DNA from: Ardenticatena maritima
GTDB taxonomy: Bacteria > Chloroflexota > Anaerolineae > Ardenticatenales > Ardenticatenaceae
Assembly (NCBI RefSeq): GCF_001306175.1
Contig: NZ_LGKN01000005.1
Span: 62,001-126,000 of the forward strand
Length of the DNA stretch: 64,000 nucleotides
Direction: 5' to 3'
Shown piece by piece: positions 19,627 to 27,961 of this stretch. The position numbers were made by a program, and so were the translations under genes. The notes under the pieces are model-generated. The model saw only the letters and a list, made by a program, of their open reading frames with translations, was not told where the DNA came from and ran no database searches. How positions within the stretch are numbered: the first letter of the stretch is position 1; each line of letters starts with the position of its first letter.

Positions 19627-20676
19627 ATGGAAAAGATCGAGGGAAAAGCCACGCGCCTGGAGCAAATGATTTACATTCTCCTCGCCTATCCGGAAGGACT
19701 TACCCGAGCGGAAATTGCGCGTCGTTTGGGGGTTCATCGTTCCACAGTGGCACGATATGTCCATGACTTGGAACAGTTGGGCATCCCCATTTGGATAGAC
19801 GGACAACGCGTTGGCATCAACTCTGACGCGTATCAGATAAAAGTGGGCGTGACCATTCATGAAGCCACAGCCATACATTTGGCCGCACGCCTCATGGCAA
19901 CACGCATGGACGAGCGAAACCCACATGCAGCCAGTGCCCTGCGCAAGCTGGGCCACGAGTTACGTATCCTCGCGCCCCATGTGAGCCGCCACCTCCTTCT
20001 TTCTGCCGAGGTAATAGAAGCACAAGCACAACGTCAAGACCCTGTTTTTATCACCATTTTGGAAACGCTCACTCGTGCCTGGTCCCAAGGGCGCAAGGTA
20101 AAAGTATGGCACTGGCATGAGAAAACAAATCGGGTTTATGAATATCTGCTCTCTCCCTATTTTCTCGAACCCTATGCAGTAGGGCGGACAATCCATGTGA
20201 TCGGATTTCGTGAGCCACCGGGGGCTATCCGCACGCTGAAAGTAGAACGTATTCGACGCGCCGAAATTACGGCAACACCCTACACCATCCCCCACGATTT
20301 CGACCCCCGCAATCTGCTGCGCGATGCGTGGGGTATCTGGTACACCGAAGAAGAACCAGTAGAGGTTATTTTACGCTTTCATCCACGTGTGGCTCACAGA
20401 GTGAAAGAAACGCGCTGGCATCCATCTGAACACCTGGAAGAACAACCCAATGGTGCGCTCATCTGGCGGGCGCGGGTGGCTGAGCCGCAAGAAATGCTCC
20501 CCTGGATTCGCGGTTGGGGTGCAGATGTTGAGGTGCTAGCTCCCGAGGAATTGCGCCTGACCCTCATTCGTGAAGCGAAAGCGTTGGCGCGCTTATATGG
20601 CGTTGCGTCAGAACCAACACCCGATGACCCTGACTACGACCAAAAACGTTTCCAGCAACTCTTTGATACGGAGTAA
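19627..20676 (+). CDS. WYL-type HTH transcriptional regulator of the CRISPR-Cas operon
   Basis: A 349-residue regulator with an N-terminal DeoR/HTH_11 winged helix (LTRAEIARRLGVHRSTVARYVHDLEQLGI, about residues 22-55) and a WYL-like ligand-binding region (about 158-215), followed by a C-terminal WCX-like extension. The ATG at 19627 has GAGGG 8 nt upstream; an in-frame ATG at 19612 lacks a site. The stop is 4 nt before the cas3 ATG, so it is cotranscribed with the cas genes. WYL proteins are known regulators of several CRISPR systems; autoregulation of this operon is the simplest inference. Confidence 0.88.
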   Translation: MEKIEGKATRLEQMIYILLAYPEGLTRAEIARRLGVHRSTVARYVHDLEQLGIPIWIDGQRVGINSDAYQIKVGVTIHEATAIHLAARLMATRMDERNPHAASALRKLGHELRILAPHVSRHLLLSAEVIEAQAQRQDPVFITILETLTRAWSQGRKVKVWHWHEKTNRVYEYLLSPYFLEPYAVGRTIHVIGFREPPGAIRTLKVERIRRAEITATPYTIPHDFDPRNLLRDAWGIWYTEEEPVEVILRFHPRVAHRVKETRWHPSEHLEEQPNGALIWRARVAEPQEMLPWIRGWGADVEVLAPEELRLTLIREAKALARLYGVASEPTPDDPDYDQKRFQQLFDTE

Positions 20677-20680
20677 TTGC

Positions 20681-23281
20681 ATGAAACTCTACCCCTACCA
20701 GATACAGGTTGCTCAACTCTTACGCAATGGCACCAGTGTTCTTCTTCAGGCGCCGACTGGGGCAGGCAAAACCCTGGCTGCACTTTGGCCCTTTCTCGAA
20801 GCATGGGACCGAGATGATCCCGAAATGTTTCCACGCCAAGCCATCTATACCGTACCGATGCGCGTACTTGCCAACCAATTTTTGACGGAGACACGCCGCC
20901 TGGTCCAACGACTCCGCACCCCTACTTTGCCCCACATTACCATCCAAACGGGCGAGCAACCATTGGACCCTGAATTTCGGGGGGACATAATCTTCACAAC
21001 TCTCGACCAAACACTGAGCAGCCTGTTGGGAGTTCCGTACAGCCTTTCTACTACACGCTCCAACCTGAATGTAGGTGCAGTACTTGGGTCCTACCTCGTT
21101 TTTGATGAATTTCATCTTTTCCCATACGAAGCCTCTCTCACTGTGCTGCAACTCTTGCGCCAGATCGGACGCATTACGCCCTTTGTGCTCATGACGGCCA
21201 CATTCTCCAGCACGCTACTACAGCAAATTGCCACCCTGCTCAGGGATTCTGGAGTCACCGTGGAGACAGTGGTCGTATCACCTGAAGAAGCACGCGCTAT
21301 CGCGACACGTGACCAACAGAAGGAACGCCGTTTTTACATAGCGGATACACCACTGATTGATTTGGAAAACGGTACACACCAAGCCCAAAACATTCTGGGC
21401 CATCACCATCAGCGCTCGTTAGTTGTTGTAAACACTGTAGGACGAGCACAGTCTATGTATGAAGCTTTACTGAACGCGGGGGCGCAAGGTATCCCCTTCT
21501 CTTCTTTGGTCACGGATGAAGAATACGAAGAGGCACTGAGAGCAAGTTTACAGAAAGAAGAAAAGGGGCAGAAAACGAGTGAAAACCCGTGGCTCCCCTT
21601 GGTCGAACGGGTTCGCGAACACCTCCTTCAGCACGCGGAAGCCCCCTGGGTGATGTTGCTGCACAGCCGATTTGAGAGCAAACATCGGCGTTTCAAAGAA
21701 GAACTTTTGCGCATGCTCTGGGGGCCAAAAAGTACAGAAGCGCAACAACCCTCCATCATCGTTATCGCGACCCAAGTTGTCGAAGTCGGATTGGATATCA
21801 GTGCTGAGGTTCTACACACAGAAAGCGCGCCTGCAGCCGCGGTGCTCCAGCGGGCGGGGCGCTGTGCGCGTTATCCCGGAGAAAAAGGGCGTGTCTATGT
21901 GTATCCAGCCCCTCCACAAGCCAATGGTATGCCCAATTTCAAACCTTATGACCAGACAACTGTCGAACGGGAGACGTGCGAACGTTCGTGGGCTGCACTG
22001 CAAAAGTACCATGGTCAAGTCGTGGATTTCCCTGAAGAGCAAGCTATTATTGATGAAGCACACACCAAGCAAGATGAAGCGTTGCTAAACGATATTGATC
22101 AAAAAGAAGGGGAGATCTGGCGTGGCATATGCGATGCACTAGACCTGGGCATTACCGCCACACGCACCCAACTCATTCGTAATACCATCTCCTCACGCAC
22201 GATTATCGTGTATGATGCGCCTGATGAAAGCGAAGAACCGCCCTTTGGTCGTGAGGGATTTTCCATCCACATTGGTTCACTCCATGCATCTCTTGGAGAA
22301 CTTCGCACATTGCAGAATACCCTTGGCTTGGAATGGGCGTTGCGCCGATTAGAAGTTCGCGAAGGGAAGGACGACAACGAGGCCCTTTATTTCTGGCTTC
22401 CTGTGAATACCAATGAAGACTTGCAAGGTGCATTCTTCCTCGCCGTACATCCACACTTGGCCGCCTATGACGCGGAGCGTGGATTCCGCCTCGGTGTGGC
22501 AAGCAACGGCAATTATGAATCTTCAATCACATTTCGCCCCCTTCGGGAGCAACCCGATTACGGAGCGTATCAGTTGGAATGCTACCACGAACATATTGAA
22601 GGTATGGTGAAGGTACTGAAAATGGGCCCCTGGGAGAAGCGCTTTGCCTGGTCTGCCCGTCGCCTGGCGGAAGTTTTAGGCATTTCCAAAGAAGCGGTAT
22701 GGCAGATGCTCTATTTGACCATTGCTCTGCACGATGTGGGCAAACTGCAAAAAGATTGGCAAAAGTGGGCGTGGATATATCAGAAACGTATTGGTCAACC
22801 GCTTTACGAGAACCACTGTCTGGTTGCCCACACGTGGAGTGATGGCAGCGAAACACACAAGCAAATTGCCCGATCAGTGCGGCCGAAACGTCCACCACAT
22901 GCTGCTGAAGGGGCCGTAGCCTCCTGGCCTCTTCTCTATCAGCAGCTGGACAACAGCCAAGGGCGGGGGTGGTTGGCACGTATCGTTTGCACGGCCATTG
23001 CTCGCCACCATGCCGCGCGGGCGAGCAATGTGAGCCCTTTCTGTATGCACCCCCGTGCCCCACAAGCCGTCCATACCGCCATGAAAGCCATTGGCAAATG
23101 GGGAGAAAGCGTAGATGAAACGAAGTTGCTTCTCAGGCATTCGGCGCCTCGATTGGAGGACTATCTCATTGACCCACCAGATGAGCGCGCTTCCGACGAC
23201 GTGTGGTGGGACTGGTGGGCGTACTTCTTGCTGGTGCGAACTTTACGACTGACTGATGGACTGTCACAGGAACGAAGATAG
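20681..23281 (+). CDS. cas3: Cas3 helicase-nuclease with C-terminal HD domain
   Basis: An 866-residue type I effector that unwinds and degrades target DNA recruited by Cascade. The helicase comes first: Walker A in QAPTGAGKT (about residue 24), DEFH box in VFDEFHLF, motif III MTATFS, motif VI QRAGRCARYP. The HD nuclease follows: LHDVGKLQ with His684-Asp685, then histidines in NHCLVAHTW and ARHHAAR. Most Cas3 proteins have HD at the N-terminus, so this helicase-HD order is unusual. Start: ATG 20681, nearly abutting the WYL gene, matching the conserved N-terminus YPYQIQ. No frameshift is seen and key motifs are intact. Confidence 0.93.
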   Translation: MKLYPYQIQVAQLLRNGTSVLLQAPTGAGKTLAALWPFLEAWDRDDPEMFPRQAIYTVPMRVLANQFLTETRRLVQRLRTPTLPHITIQTGEQPLDPEFRGDIIFTTLDQTLSSLLGVPYSLSTTRSNLNVGAVLGSYLVFDEFHLFPYEASLTVLQLLRQIGRITPFVLMTATFSSTLLQQIATLLRDSGVTVETVVVSPEEARAIATRDQQKERRFYIADTPLIDLENGTHQAQNILGHHHQRSLVVVNTVGRAQSMYEALLNAGAQGIPFSSLVTDEEYEEALRASLQKEEKGQKTSENPWLPLVERVREHLLQHAEAPWVMLLHSRFESKHRRFKEELLRMLWGPKSTEAQQPSIIVIATQVVEVGLDISAEVLHTESAPAAAVLQRAGRCARYPGEKGRVYVYPAPPQANGMPNFKPYDQTTVERETCERSWAALQKYHGQVVDFPEEQAIIDEAHTKQDEALLNDIDQKEGEIWRGICDALDLGITATRTQLIRNTISSRTIIVYDAPDESEEPPFGREGFSIHIGSLHASLGELRTLQNTLGLEWALRRLEVREGKDDNEALYFWLPVNTNEDLQGAFFLAVHPHLAAYDAERGFRLGVASNGNYESSITFRPLREQPDYGAYQLECYHEHIEGMVKVLKMGPWEKRFAWSARRLAEVLGISKEAVWQMLYLTIALHDVGKLQKDWQKWAWIYQKRIGQPLYENHCLVAHTWSDGSETHKQIARSVRPKRPPHAAEGAVASWPLLYQQLDNSQGRGWLARIVCTAIARHHAARASNVSPFCMHPRAPQAVHTAMKAIGKWGESVDETKLLLRHSAPRLEDYLIDPPDERASDDVWWDWWAYFLLVRTLRLTDGLSQERR

Positions 23282-23331
23282 TCCGCCTAGAAGGTCCCGT
23301 TTTGAAGACATCACATGTAGGAGGAGACGAT

Positions 23332-25134
23332 ATGACGCTTCGCGTACCCAAAACCTCTCAAACCTACGCCGATGCGCTGTTAGCTCTGGGCCTCGCCAGG
23401 CTCGTTGACCGTTGGCTGAGTCAGGTGCAAGGCTGGCGGGATCTGTTCGTTGTTGACGCAGGGGCTTATTACGAAATTCGCGTTGTGGACCGCCGCGAGC
23501 AGATCTTTCCCCTGCCCGACCCCATGCAGGCCCGATATTTCGCCAGCATCGCCCGCTATATCAAAAGCAAACACTTCGCTGAGCTCCCTGAGGAACGATT
23601 TCCTTCTCGTGACGTGGATAAGGTATGGGAGCGTGTGCGCACATACGCCAATTCGCGTAGCAGCCTGAGCAAAAAAGGCGTCAAGGGCACAGAGGCCGAA
23701 CAACAACAACTGAAAGACAATGAGCCACCACCCGAATGGCAAATTGTGGCTTGGCTTGGTACGCGCCAGATGCAAGCTCTGCCAACCTACAATAAGATTG
23801 TTGCCGCCTGGGCACGATTGGAGCAACACTTCCCCCAGTATCTTCAAGCCTTTCTGTCACTGGCAACCCAGGCGGAAGATGCCGAAAGTGTGTACAAAGA
23901 GTGGCGTCGGCTTGCCAAAGAGGATGGCGTACCCAATACCGTTACCGCCTCCCAGTTGCTCAACCCACATCAGGGAAAGGGACAAAATCAACCCAAAATT
24001 GCTTCTCTCCAGCCAAGCAATATGAGCAATCCATGGCCAATCGAGTACCTGAAGGCGGCTGGCCTCTGGGAAATCACTTTCCCACGTCAGACATCCGATA
24101 CGAAAGACTGGAAAGTGTACGTCCTGGCGCCACGGCGTATCTGGATACGTGATCTCCGTCGGGTGTATGCTCGTTTCGCTCGCACATTATGGCGTGAACG
24201 CCGTCAGGACACCACCAGCCTGAAAACGGATATCACTAGCATTCTGCTCTTCTACCAAACTTGGCTGGACTACTCACTGGAGCACGCAAACGATCCAAAT
24301 GTACCCACCAACCCCACCACGGTCGTCCACGGTTTCTATACCGTGCAGTTCAAAATGATGAGTCGGAACGCCTATACAATGCTCAACCAATCCTTCCTGC
24401 ACCTGCCGGAGTGGGGCAAGGATATCAAGACACAGGAAGACGTACAGAGTTGGAAACATCTCCTCCAAGAGCATCTGAACGTTGTACATAGCATTGATGA
24501 GAGGCATAGTGGTGGCTACGACTTACTCAAAGAGTATCGGGATTTCGTCGCTGGCGGGAAGTGGGAGGCTTTCTTCAATTTTACACGAGGATATGCCCAC
24601 TACCTTATGCAACGGTTAGCACAGAATCAGTATGCTGTTCAATTCACCACAAACAATCTAAGGAGGTTACTCATGACTGGACCAAAGAGATTTTCTCAAA
24701 TTCTCGAAACCCCAGGGTTTCAGGAAATCGCATACGCAATCCGACACAGCACCGTTATTCCTCAATTTTGGAAGGCGCAGTACAAACGCCAAAAGACGAA
24801 TGAGCCGCCGCTCTATGAAGTGCGCTATGGGTTGGCCGCAGAACTCCAACGCAAGGCCACAGTTGCCGAGGAGTTCATTACTGCGCTCATGAATTTCTTG
24901 CAAAGTTACAATCAGGAAAACGCCCAAAAACTGGAAAGCACTGGAAAGCAACGGCGTAAAGATGTGCGGACTACAGCCATTGACGAGATTGTACATCTCA
25001 TTGACGAATATGGTTCCGAGGTTGTTGCCAATCTGCTCATTGCCTATGGCTACGCTCGTGAACCCCGCGAAAATGTGGAAGAAACGGGAGAAGCGCCCGT
25101 TTTAGAAGAAAACGTGGAAGAACATGCAGAATAG
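23332..25134 (+). CDS. cas8: Cas8-like large subunit of a type I CRISPR effector, subtype unassigned
   Basis: A 600-residue protein between cas3 and cas7, the position of the Cascade large subunit that recognises the PAM. I did not recognise a named Cas8 family with certainty; the assignment rests on position, size and a helical C-terminus. There are no CxxC zinc fingers or GGDEF/HD motifs, so it is not Cas10-like. The ATG at 23332 follows TAGGAGGAGACGAT. A perfect internal ribosome site and in-frame ATG at codon 448 suggest that the C-terminal 153 residues are also made as a separate small subunit. The last 25 residues are Glu-rich. Confidence 0.8.
   Translation: MTLRVPKTSQTYADALLALGLARLVDRWLSQVQGWRDLFVVDAGAYYEIRVVDRREQIFPLPDPMQARYFASIARYIKSKHFAELPEERFPSRDVDKVWERVRTYANSRSSLSKKGVKGTEAEQQQLKDNEPPPEWQIVAWLGTRQMQALPTYNKIVAAWARLEQHFPQYLQAFLSLATQAEDAESVYKEWRRLAKEDGVPNTVTASQLLNPHQGKGQNQPKIASLQPSNMSNPWPIEYLKAAGLWEITFPRQTSDTKDWKVYVLAPRRIWIRDLRRVYARFARTLWRERRQDTTSLKTDITSILLFYQTWLDYSLEHANDPNVPTNPTTVVHGFYTVQFKMMSRNAYTMLNQSFLHLPEWGKDIKTQEDVQSWKHLLQEHLNVVHSIDERHSGGYDLLKEYRDFVAGGKWEAFFNFTRGYAHYLMQRLAQNQYAVQFTTNNLRRLLMTGPKRFSQILETPGFQEIAYAIRHSTVIPQFWKAQYKRQKTNEPPLYEVRYGLAAELQRKATVAEEFITALMNFLQSYNQENAQKLESTGKQRRKDVRTTAIDEIVHLIDEYGSEVVANLLIAYGYAREPRENVEETGEAPVLEENVEEHAE
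24660..24667 (+). promoter_or_regulatory. Internal Shine-Dalgarno sequence inside cas8
   Basis: AAGGAGGT is fully complementary to the 3' end of 16S rRNA and ends 5 nt before an in-frame ATG at 24673 (6 nt after GGAGG). It is encoded across Leu-Arg-Arg-Leu using tandem AGG codons, whereas arginine elsewhere in cas8 is mostly CGN, suggesting selection for the ribosome site. Confidence 0.8.
24673..25134 (+). CDS. cas11: Predicted Cas11 small subunit translated from inside cas8
   Basis: This in-frame internal ORF would give a 153-residue, helix-rich protein starting MTGPKRFSQILETPG and ending with the Cas8 C-terminus. Size and helical character fit Cascade small subunits (Cas11), several copies of which line the crRNA-target belly. 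Internal translation of Cas11 from the large-subunit gene is established for subtypes I-B, I-C and I-D. The evidence here is the perfect ribosome site with ideal spacing, tandem AGG codons, and the absence of a separate small-subunit gene in the operon. Expression is not proven. Confidence 0.72.
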   Translation: MTGPKRFSQILETPGFQEIAYAIRHSTVIPQFWKAQYKRQKTNEPPLYEVRYGLAAELQRKATVAEEFITALMNFLQSYNQENAQKLESTGKQRRKDVRTTAIDEIVHLIDEYGSEVVANLLIAYGYAREPRENVEETGEAPVLEENVEEHAE

Positions 25135-25144
25135 GAGGCGAACC

Positions 25145-26089
25145 ATGACTGAACAAAAAGCCGTCTATGCTCTTTCTATCTCCGGCCGCCTGACTCTGGA
25201 GATGCACTCTCTGAATAACGAAGGGGGAGAAGGCAACCAGACCATGACCCGTACTGTGGCTATCGTCACCCCTGATGGCAATGTCCACAAGGTCAATGCG
25301 ATTAGCGGCGATATGTTCAAACATATTCAAGCCGAGCACTACTATCTGTTGGCAAAGGAAGGGCGACTGCCTTTGTGCCGCGGGTGCCAAGTCTTCGATG
25401 CTGCCCGTATCCTCGCCGACAAAGAGTTTCTCAACAACCTCCCCAAGACAGACGAAGATGTACTGAATCAATTACTCTCTTACTGCGCCCTTGACGATAC
25501 AGAAGGGACACTCATTGCCCGTGGAGCTCGCTCCATTCCCCGCAAATCCATCGCCGAGTTCGCATGGGTGGTGGGTATTCCCGAAAAAGTACGTACCGAG
25601 TCCTACTTCCATGTGCGCTACGCACGCGAACGTGGCGGCGAGGAAGCCACCGATCAACCCATCTTCCATCGCCCCGCGTCCTCTGGTGTGTATGCGTCTG
25701 TCGCCACCTTTGAAATCGCACGCATTGGCTTCAATGACGTGAGTCAGACCTACGCAATTGACGCCGAAGAGCGTCAGCGCCGCTATGAAACCTTCTTGAA
25801 GAGCGTCATGTACACCTATATCGAACCCAGTGGCGCTATGCGTGGCACCCAGAACCCTCATATCCACGCCTTCGAGGGTGTCATTACCATCAGTTATGGC
25901 GTCATGCCCGCACCGACCATCAGCCCTTTGGCCGATGAATATGCCGACCAAATTGCACGTATTGCGCAAAACCTGGACCCTGAAGGCACTGTTTTGGAAG
26001 TCAAACGATTCGAGAATATGGCCGAATTTACCGAGATGATGCAAGGCATTTTGCAGAACACGCGCCCATATACGCTCTTCGCATCATAG
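25145..26089 (+). CDS. cas7: Cas7 (DevR/Csa2-like) Cascade backbone
   Basis: A 314-residue RAMP protein of the DevR/MJ0381-type Cas7 group. It shows ALSISGRLTLEMHSLNNEG at the N-terminus, the segment VNAISGDMFKHIQAEHY and the middle region ARGARSIPRKSIAEFAWVVGIP. It forms the helical backbone that binds the crRNA spacer. The ATG at 25145 follows AGGAGGCGAACC and lies 10 nt after cas8. The DevR-type Cas7 points towards an I-A/I-B-like effector, not I-C, I-E, I-F or I-G. Confidence 0.88.
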   Translation: MTEQKAVYALSISGRLTLEMHSLNNEGGEGNQTMTRTVAIVTPDGNVHKVNAISGDMFKHIQAEHYYLLAKEGRLPLCRGCQVFDAARILADKEFLNNLPKTDEDVLNQLLSYCALDDTEGTLIARGARSIPRKSIAEFAWVVGIPEKVRTESYFHVRYARERGGEEATDQPIFHRPASSGVYASVATFEIARIGFNDVSQTYAIDAEERQRRYETFLKSVMYTYIEPSGAMRGTQNPHIHAFEGVITISYGVMPAPTISPLADEYADQIARIAQNLDPEGTVLEVKRFENMAEFTEMMQGILQNTRPYTLFAS

Positions 26090-26099
26090 GAGGGATGCT

Positions 26100-26816
26100 A
26101 TGCCCTGGCTCATTGCCTATTACCAACCTGTAGGGCTATTTTCCCTGAAACACGGAGAAGCCACCTCCACAGGAGGAAAAAGCCTGCTTATACCCACCCC
26201 TTTTAGCATTCGTACCGCGCTGGTGGATGCAGCTCTGCGCATAGAAGGTATCCAACGGGCCGAAGAAATTGTAGAAGACGTCAGGAGGCTGTCCTTGGCT
26301 ATCAAGCCGCCGAAGTATGTAGCTGTTAGCGCACTTTTTGCCAAAGTGCTCAAACCCGAACGTTCTGATGCAGATAGCGATCGCCCCTTCCAAAAAACTA
26401 TAGCCTTTCGTGAGTATGTGCATTGGTGGGGCACCTTGGGCGTGGCTCTCCAAGGAGATGCACCAATCTTGCATCGGGCAACTTCTTGGTTGGAGCATAT
26501 TACCTACTTCGGCAAGCGCGGCAGTCTCGTACAACTAGAAGCGTCACCATCTCTCCAGGATGACCTACCGCATGGCTTCGTTACTCTTCTTGGTCACGAC
26601 CTGAGCCAAGAGCTGCCCGCCTCGTTCCCTCTCGGGCTGCTTCAACGGGTAGATGAGTGGGGAAACGATCTCACCTGGGAGCGCCTGAATGTGTATAACC
26701 ACGCGGGTAAAATCCGTGTTGGGAAGGAGCGTATCCGCTTCGATGTCATCCTTCCTTACCAAATGACACAAGCGGGACGTGGGTTTACGGTGTACGAAAA
26801 TACGGGAGCAAAGTAA
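26100..26816 (+). CDS. cas5: Cas5
   Basis: A 238-residue protein in the Cas5 position directly after cas7. The first residues (MPWLIAYYQPVGLFSLKHGEA) form the initial RAMP strand, and PTPFSIRTALVDAALR matches the helix after the glycine-containing loop in archaeal-type Cas5 proteins. It should cap the 5' handle of the crRNA. The start is the ATG at 26100 with GGAGGGATGCT immediately upstream; it is 10 nt after cas7. Confidence 0.8.
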   Translation: MPWLIAYYQPVGLFSLKHGEATSTGGKSLLIPTPFSIRTALVDAALRIEGIQRAEEIVEDVRRLSLAIKPPKYVAVSALFAKVLKPERSDADSDRPFQKTIAFREYVHWWGTLGVALQGDAPILHRATSWLEHITYFGKRGSLVQLEASPSLQDDLPHGFVTLLGHDLSQELPASFPLGLLQRVDEWGNDLTWERLNVYNHAGKIRVGKERIRFDVILPYQMTQAGRGFTVYENTGAK

Positions 26817-26836
26817 CGCAATCGAGAGTAACAATG

Positions 26837-26889
26837 GCAGGCGGTTGTTCACGATGAAGATAGGCACGGCGAAAAGAACAACCGCCTGC
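26837..26889 (+). promoter_or_regulatory. Perfect 14-bp inverted repeat between cas5 and cas6
   Basis: Arms GCAGGCGGTTGTTC (26837-26850) and GAACAACCGCCTGC (26876-26889) are perfectly complementary around a 25-nt loop, in the only sizeable gap (101 nt) within the cas operon. No T-run follows, so transcription should pass. It could be an mRNA processing or stability element, a Cas6 binding site or a protein operator. Confidence 0.65.
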
Positions 26890-26917
26890 AAGACCAACAT
26901 CGAGGAAGAAAACACCT

Positions 26918-27928
26918 ATGCATAACTTGAAAGCCTGTATTCTCGAATTTACAGTCGCAGCGAAAACACCGCTCGAGCTCCCCCATTGGGCAGGTTCAGC
27001 ACTGCGAGGCGCGCTACTTGGCGTGCTCCGACGCCATTACTGCCCTGTGCCCGAAGGTGGCGATACAGCCCATACAGCCACCTGCCCAGCTTGCTGGCTT
27101 ATAGCACGCGAGAATCCGCAATGGTGGCGCGGACGTCAGCCCGTCCGACCTTACACTGTGGCTGTTTCCGGCGGTCAGGGTCGCCCTATAGACCACGTCC
27201 TCAACGGTGGTCCTGGCTGGTACCGGCTTGAGCCTGGCGATACGTTTACTTTCCGAATGACGCTCTTCGGTGTAGCTGTCAACCTGTTGCCCTACCTTGT
27301 ATTAGCTATACCCGCCATGGGGCAAATCGGTATAGGACGCAGAATGGCTGAGCTTCGGGGGAAACGAGGCCAGTTCACCCTACGACGCATCGAGGCGCTC
27401 AATCCTCTCACCGGACAACGCGAGTTGATTATGAAATCACCCAACCATGAGGTCACTGTGCCAACACTCTTTATAGACCAATCAACAATTGATGCGGCCA
27501 CCCATCGCCTATTAGATTCCATGACGCAGAATGAGATCACGGTACAATTTCGTTCGCCTACACGCTTGGTAGAACAAGGCCACTTGCTCAAGGTTCCGCA
27601 CTTCCGCCCCATCTTTCAACGATTGCTGGAACGAGTAGAGGGAGTGATTGATCAATACGCCGATGGAGAACCAGAATGGAACTACGCATCGCTCATTGAA
27701 GCAGCTACACAAGTGCGAATGGTTCGCAATCAAACTCATTGGGTGGAAGTGAAAAGTGGCTCTCGGCGTACGGGCAGAGTAACACCCCTGAGCGGCTTCG
27801 TGGGACAGGCCACCTATACCGCCAAAGACTGGCGCCCACTGCTCCCTATACTGCTGTGGGGCTGTGTTGTTCAAATAGGGCGAAGCACTGTGAAAGGGAA
27901 CGGGTGGATTTCGATCCACGCGGCATAA
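26918..27928 (+). CDS. cas6: Cas6 pre-crRNA endoribonuclease
   Basis: A 336-residue Cas6-type RAMP nuclease that cuts the CRISPR transcript within repeats. It has the N-terminal first RAMP fold (WAGSALRGALLGVLRRHYCP), a CPACW pair of cysteines typical of the COG5551-like group, and the C-terminal glycine-rich region RRTGRVTPLSGFVGQATYTAKDWRPLLPILLWG. It follows the 14-bp inverted repeat; GAGGAAG lies before the ATG at 26918. Catalytic histidines were not pinned down. Confidence 0.88.
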   Translation: MHNLKACILEFTVAAKTPLELPHWAGSALRGALLGVLRRHYCPVPEGGDTAHTATCPACWLIARENPQWWRGRQPVRPYTVAVSGGQGRPIDHVLNGGPGWYRLEPGDTFTFRMTLFGVAVNLLPYLVLAIPAMGQIGIGRRMAELRGKRGQFTLRRIEALNPLTGQRELIMKSPNHEVTVPTLFIDQSTIDAATHRLLDSMTQNEITVQFRSPTRLVEQGHLLKVPHFRPIFQRLLERVEGVIDQYADGEPEWNYASLIEAATQVRMVRNQTHWVEVKSGSRRTGRVTPLSGFVGQATYTAKDWRPLLPILLWGCVVQIGRSTVKGNGWISIHAA

Positions 27929-27961
27929 TACCAATTGCTGCCTGAAACCGGGAGGAAACCA

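Noticed and set aside
26853-26924. 23-codon upstream ORF leading into cas6 as a leader peptide
   Set aside because: It starts within the loop of the inverted repeat without a ribosome site; the overlap with cas6 is probably chance.
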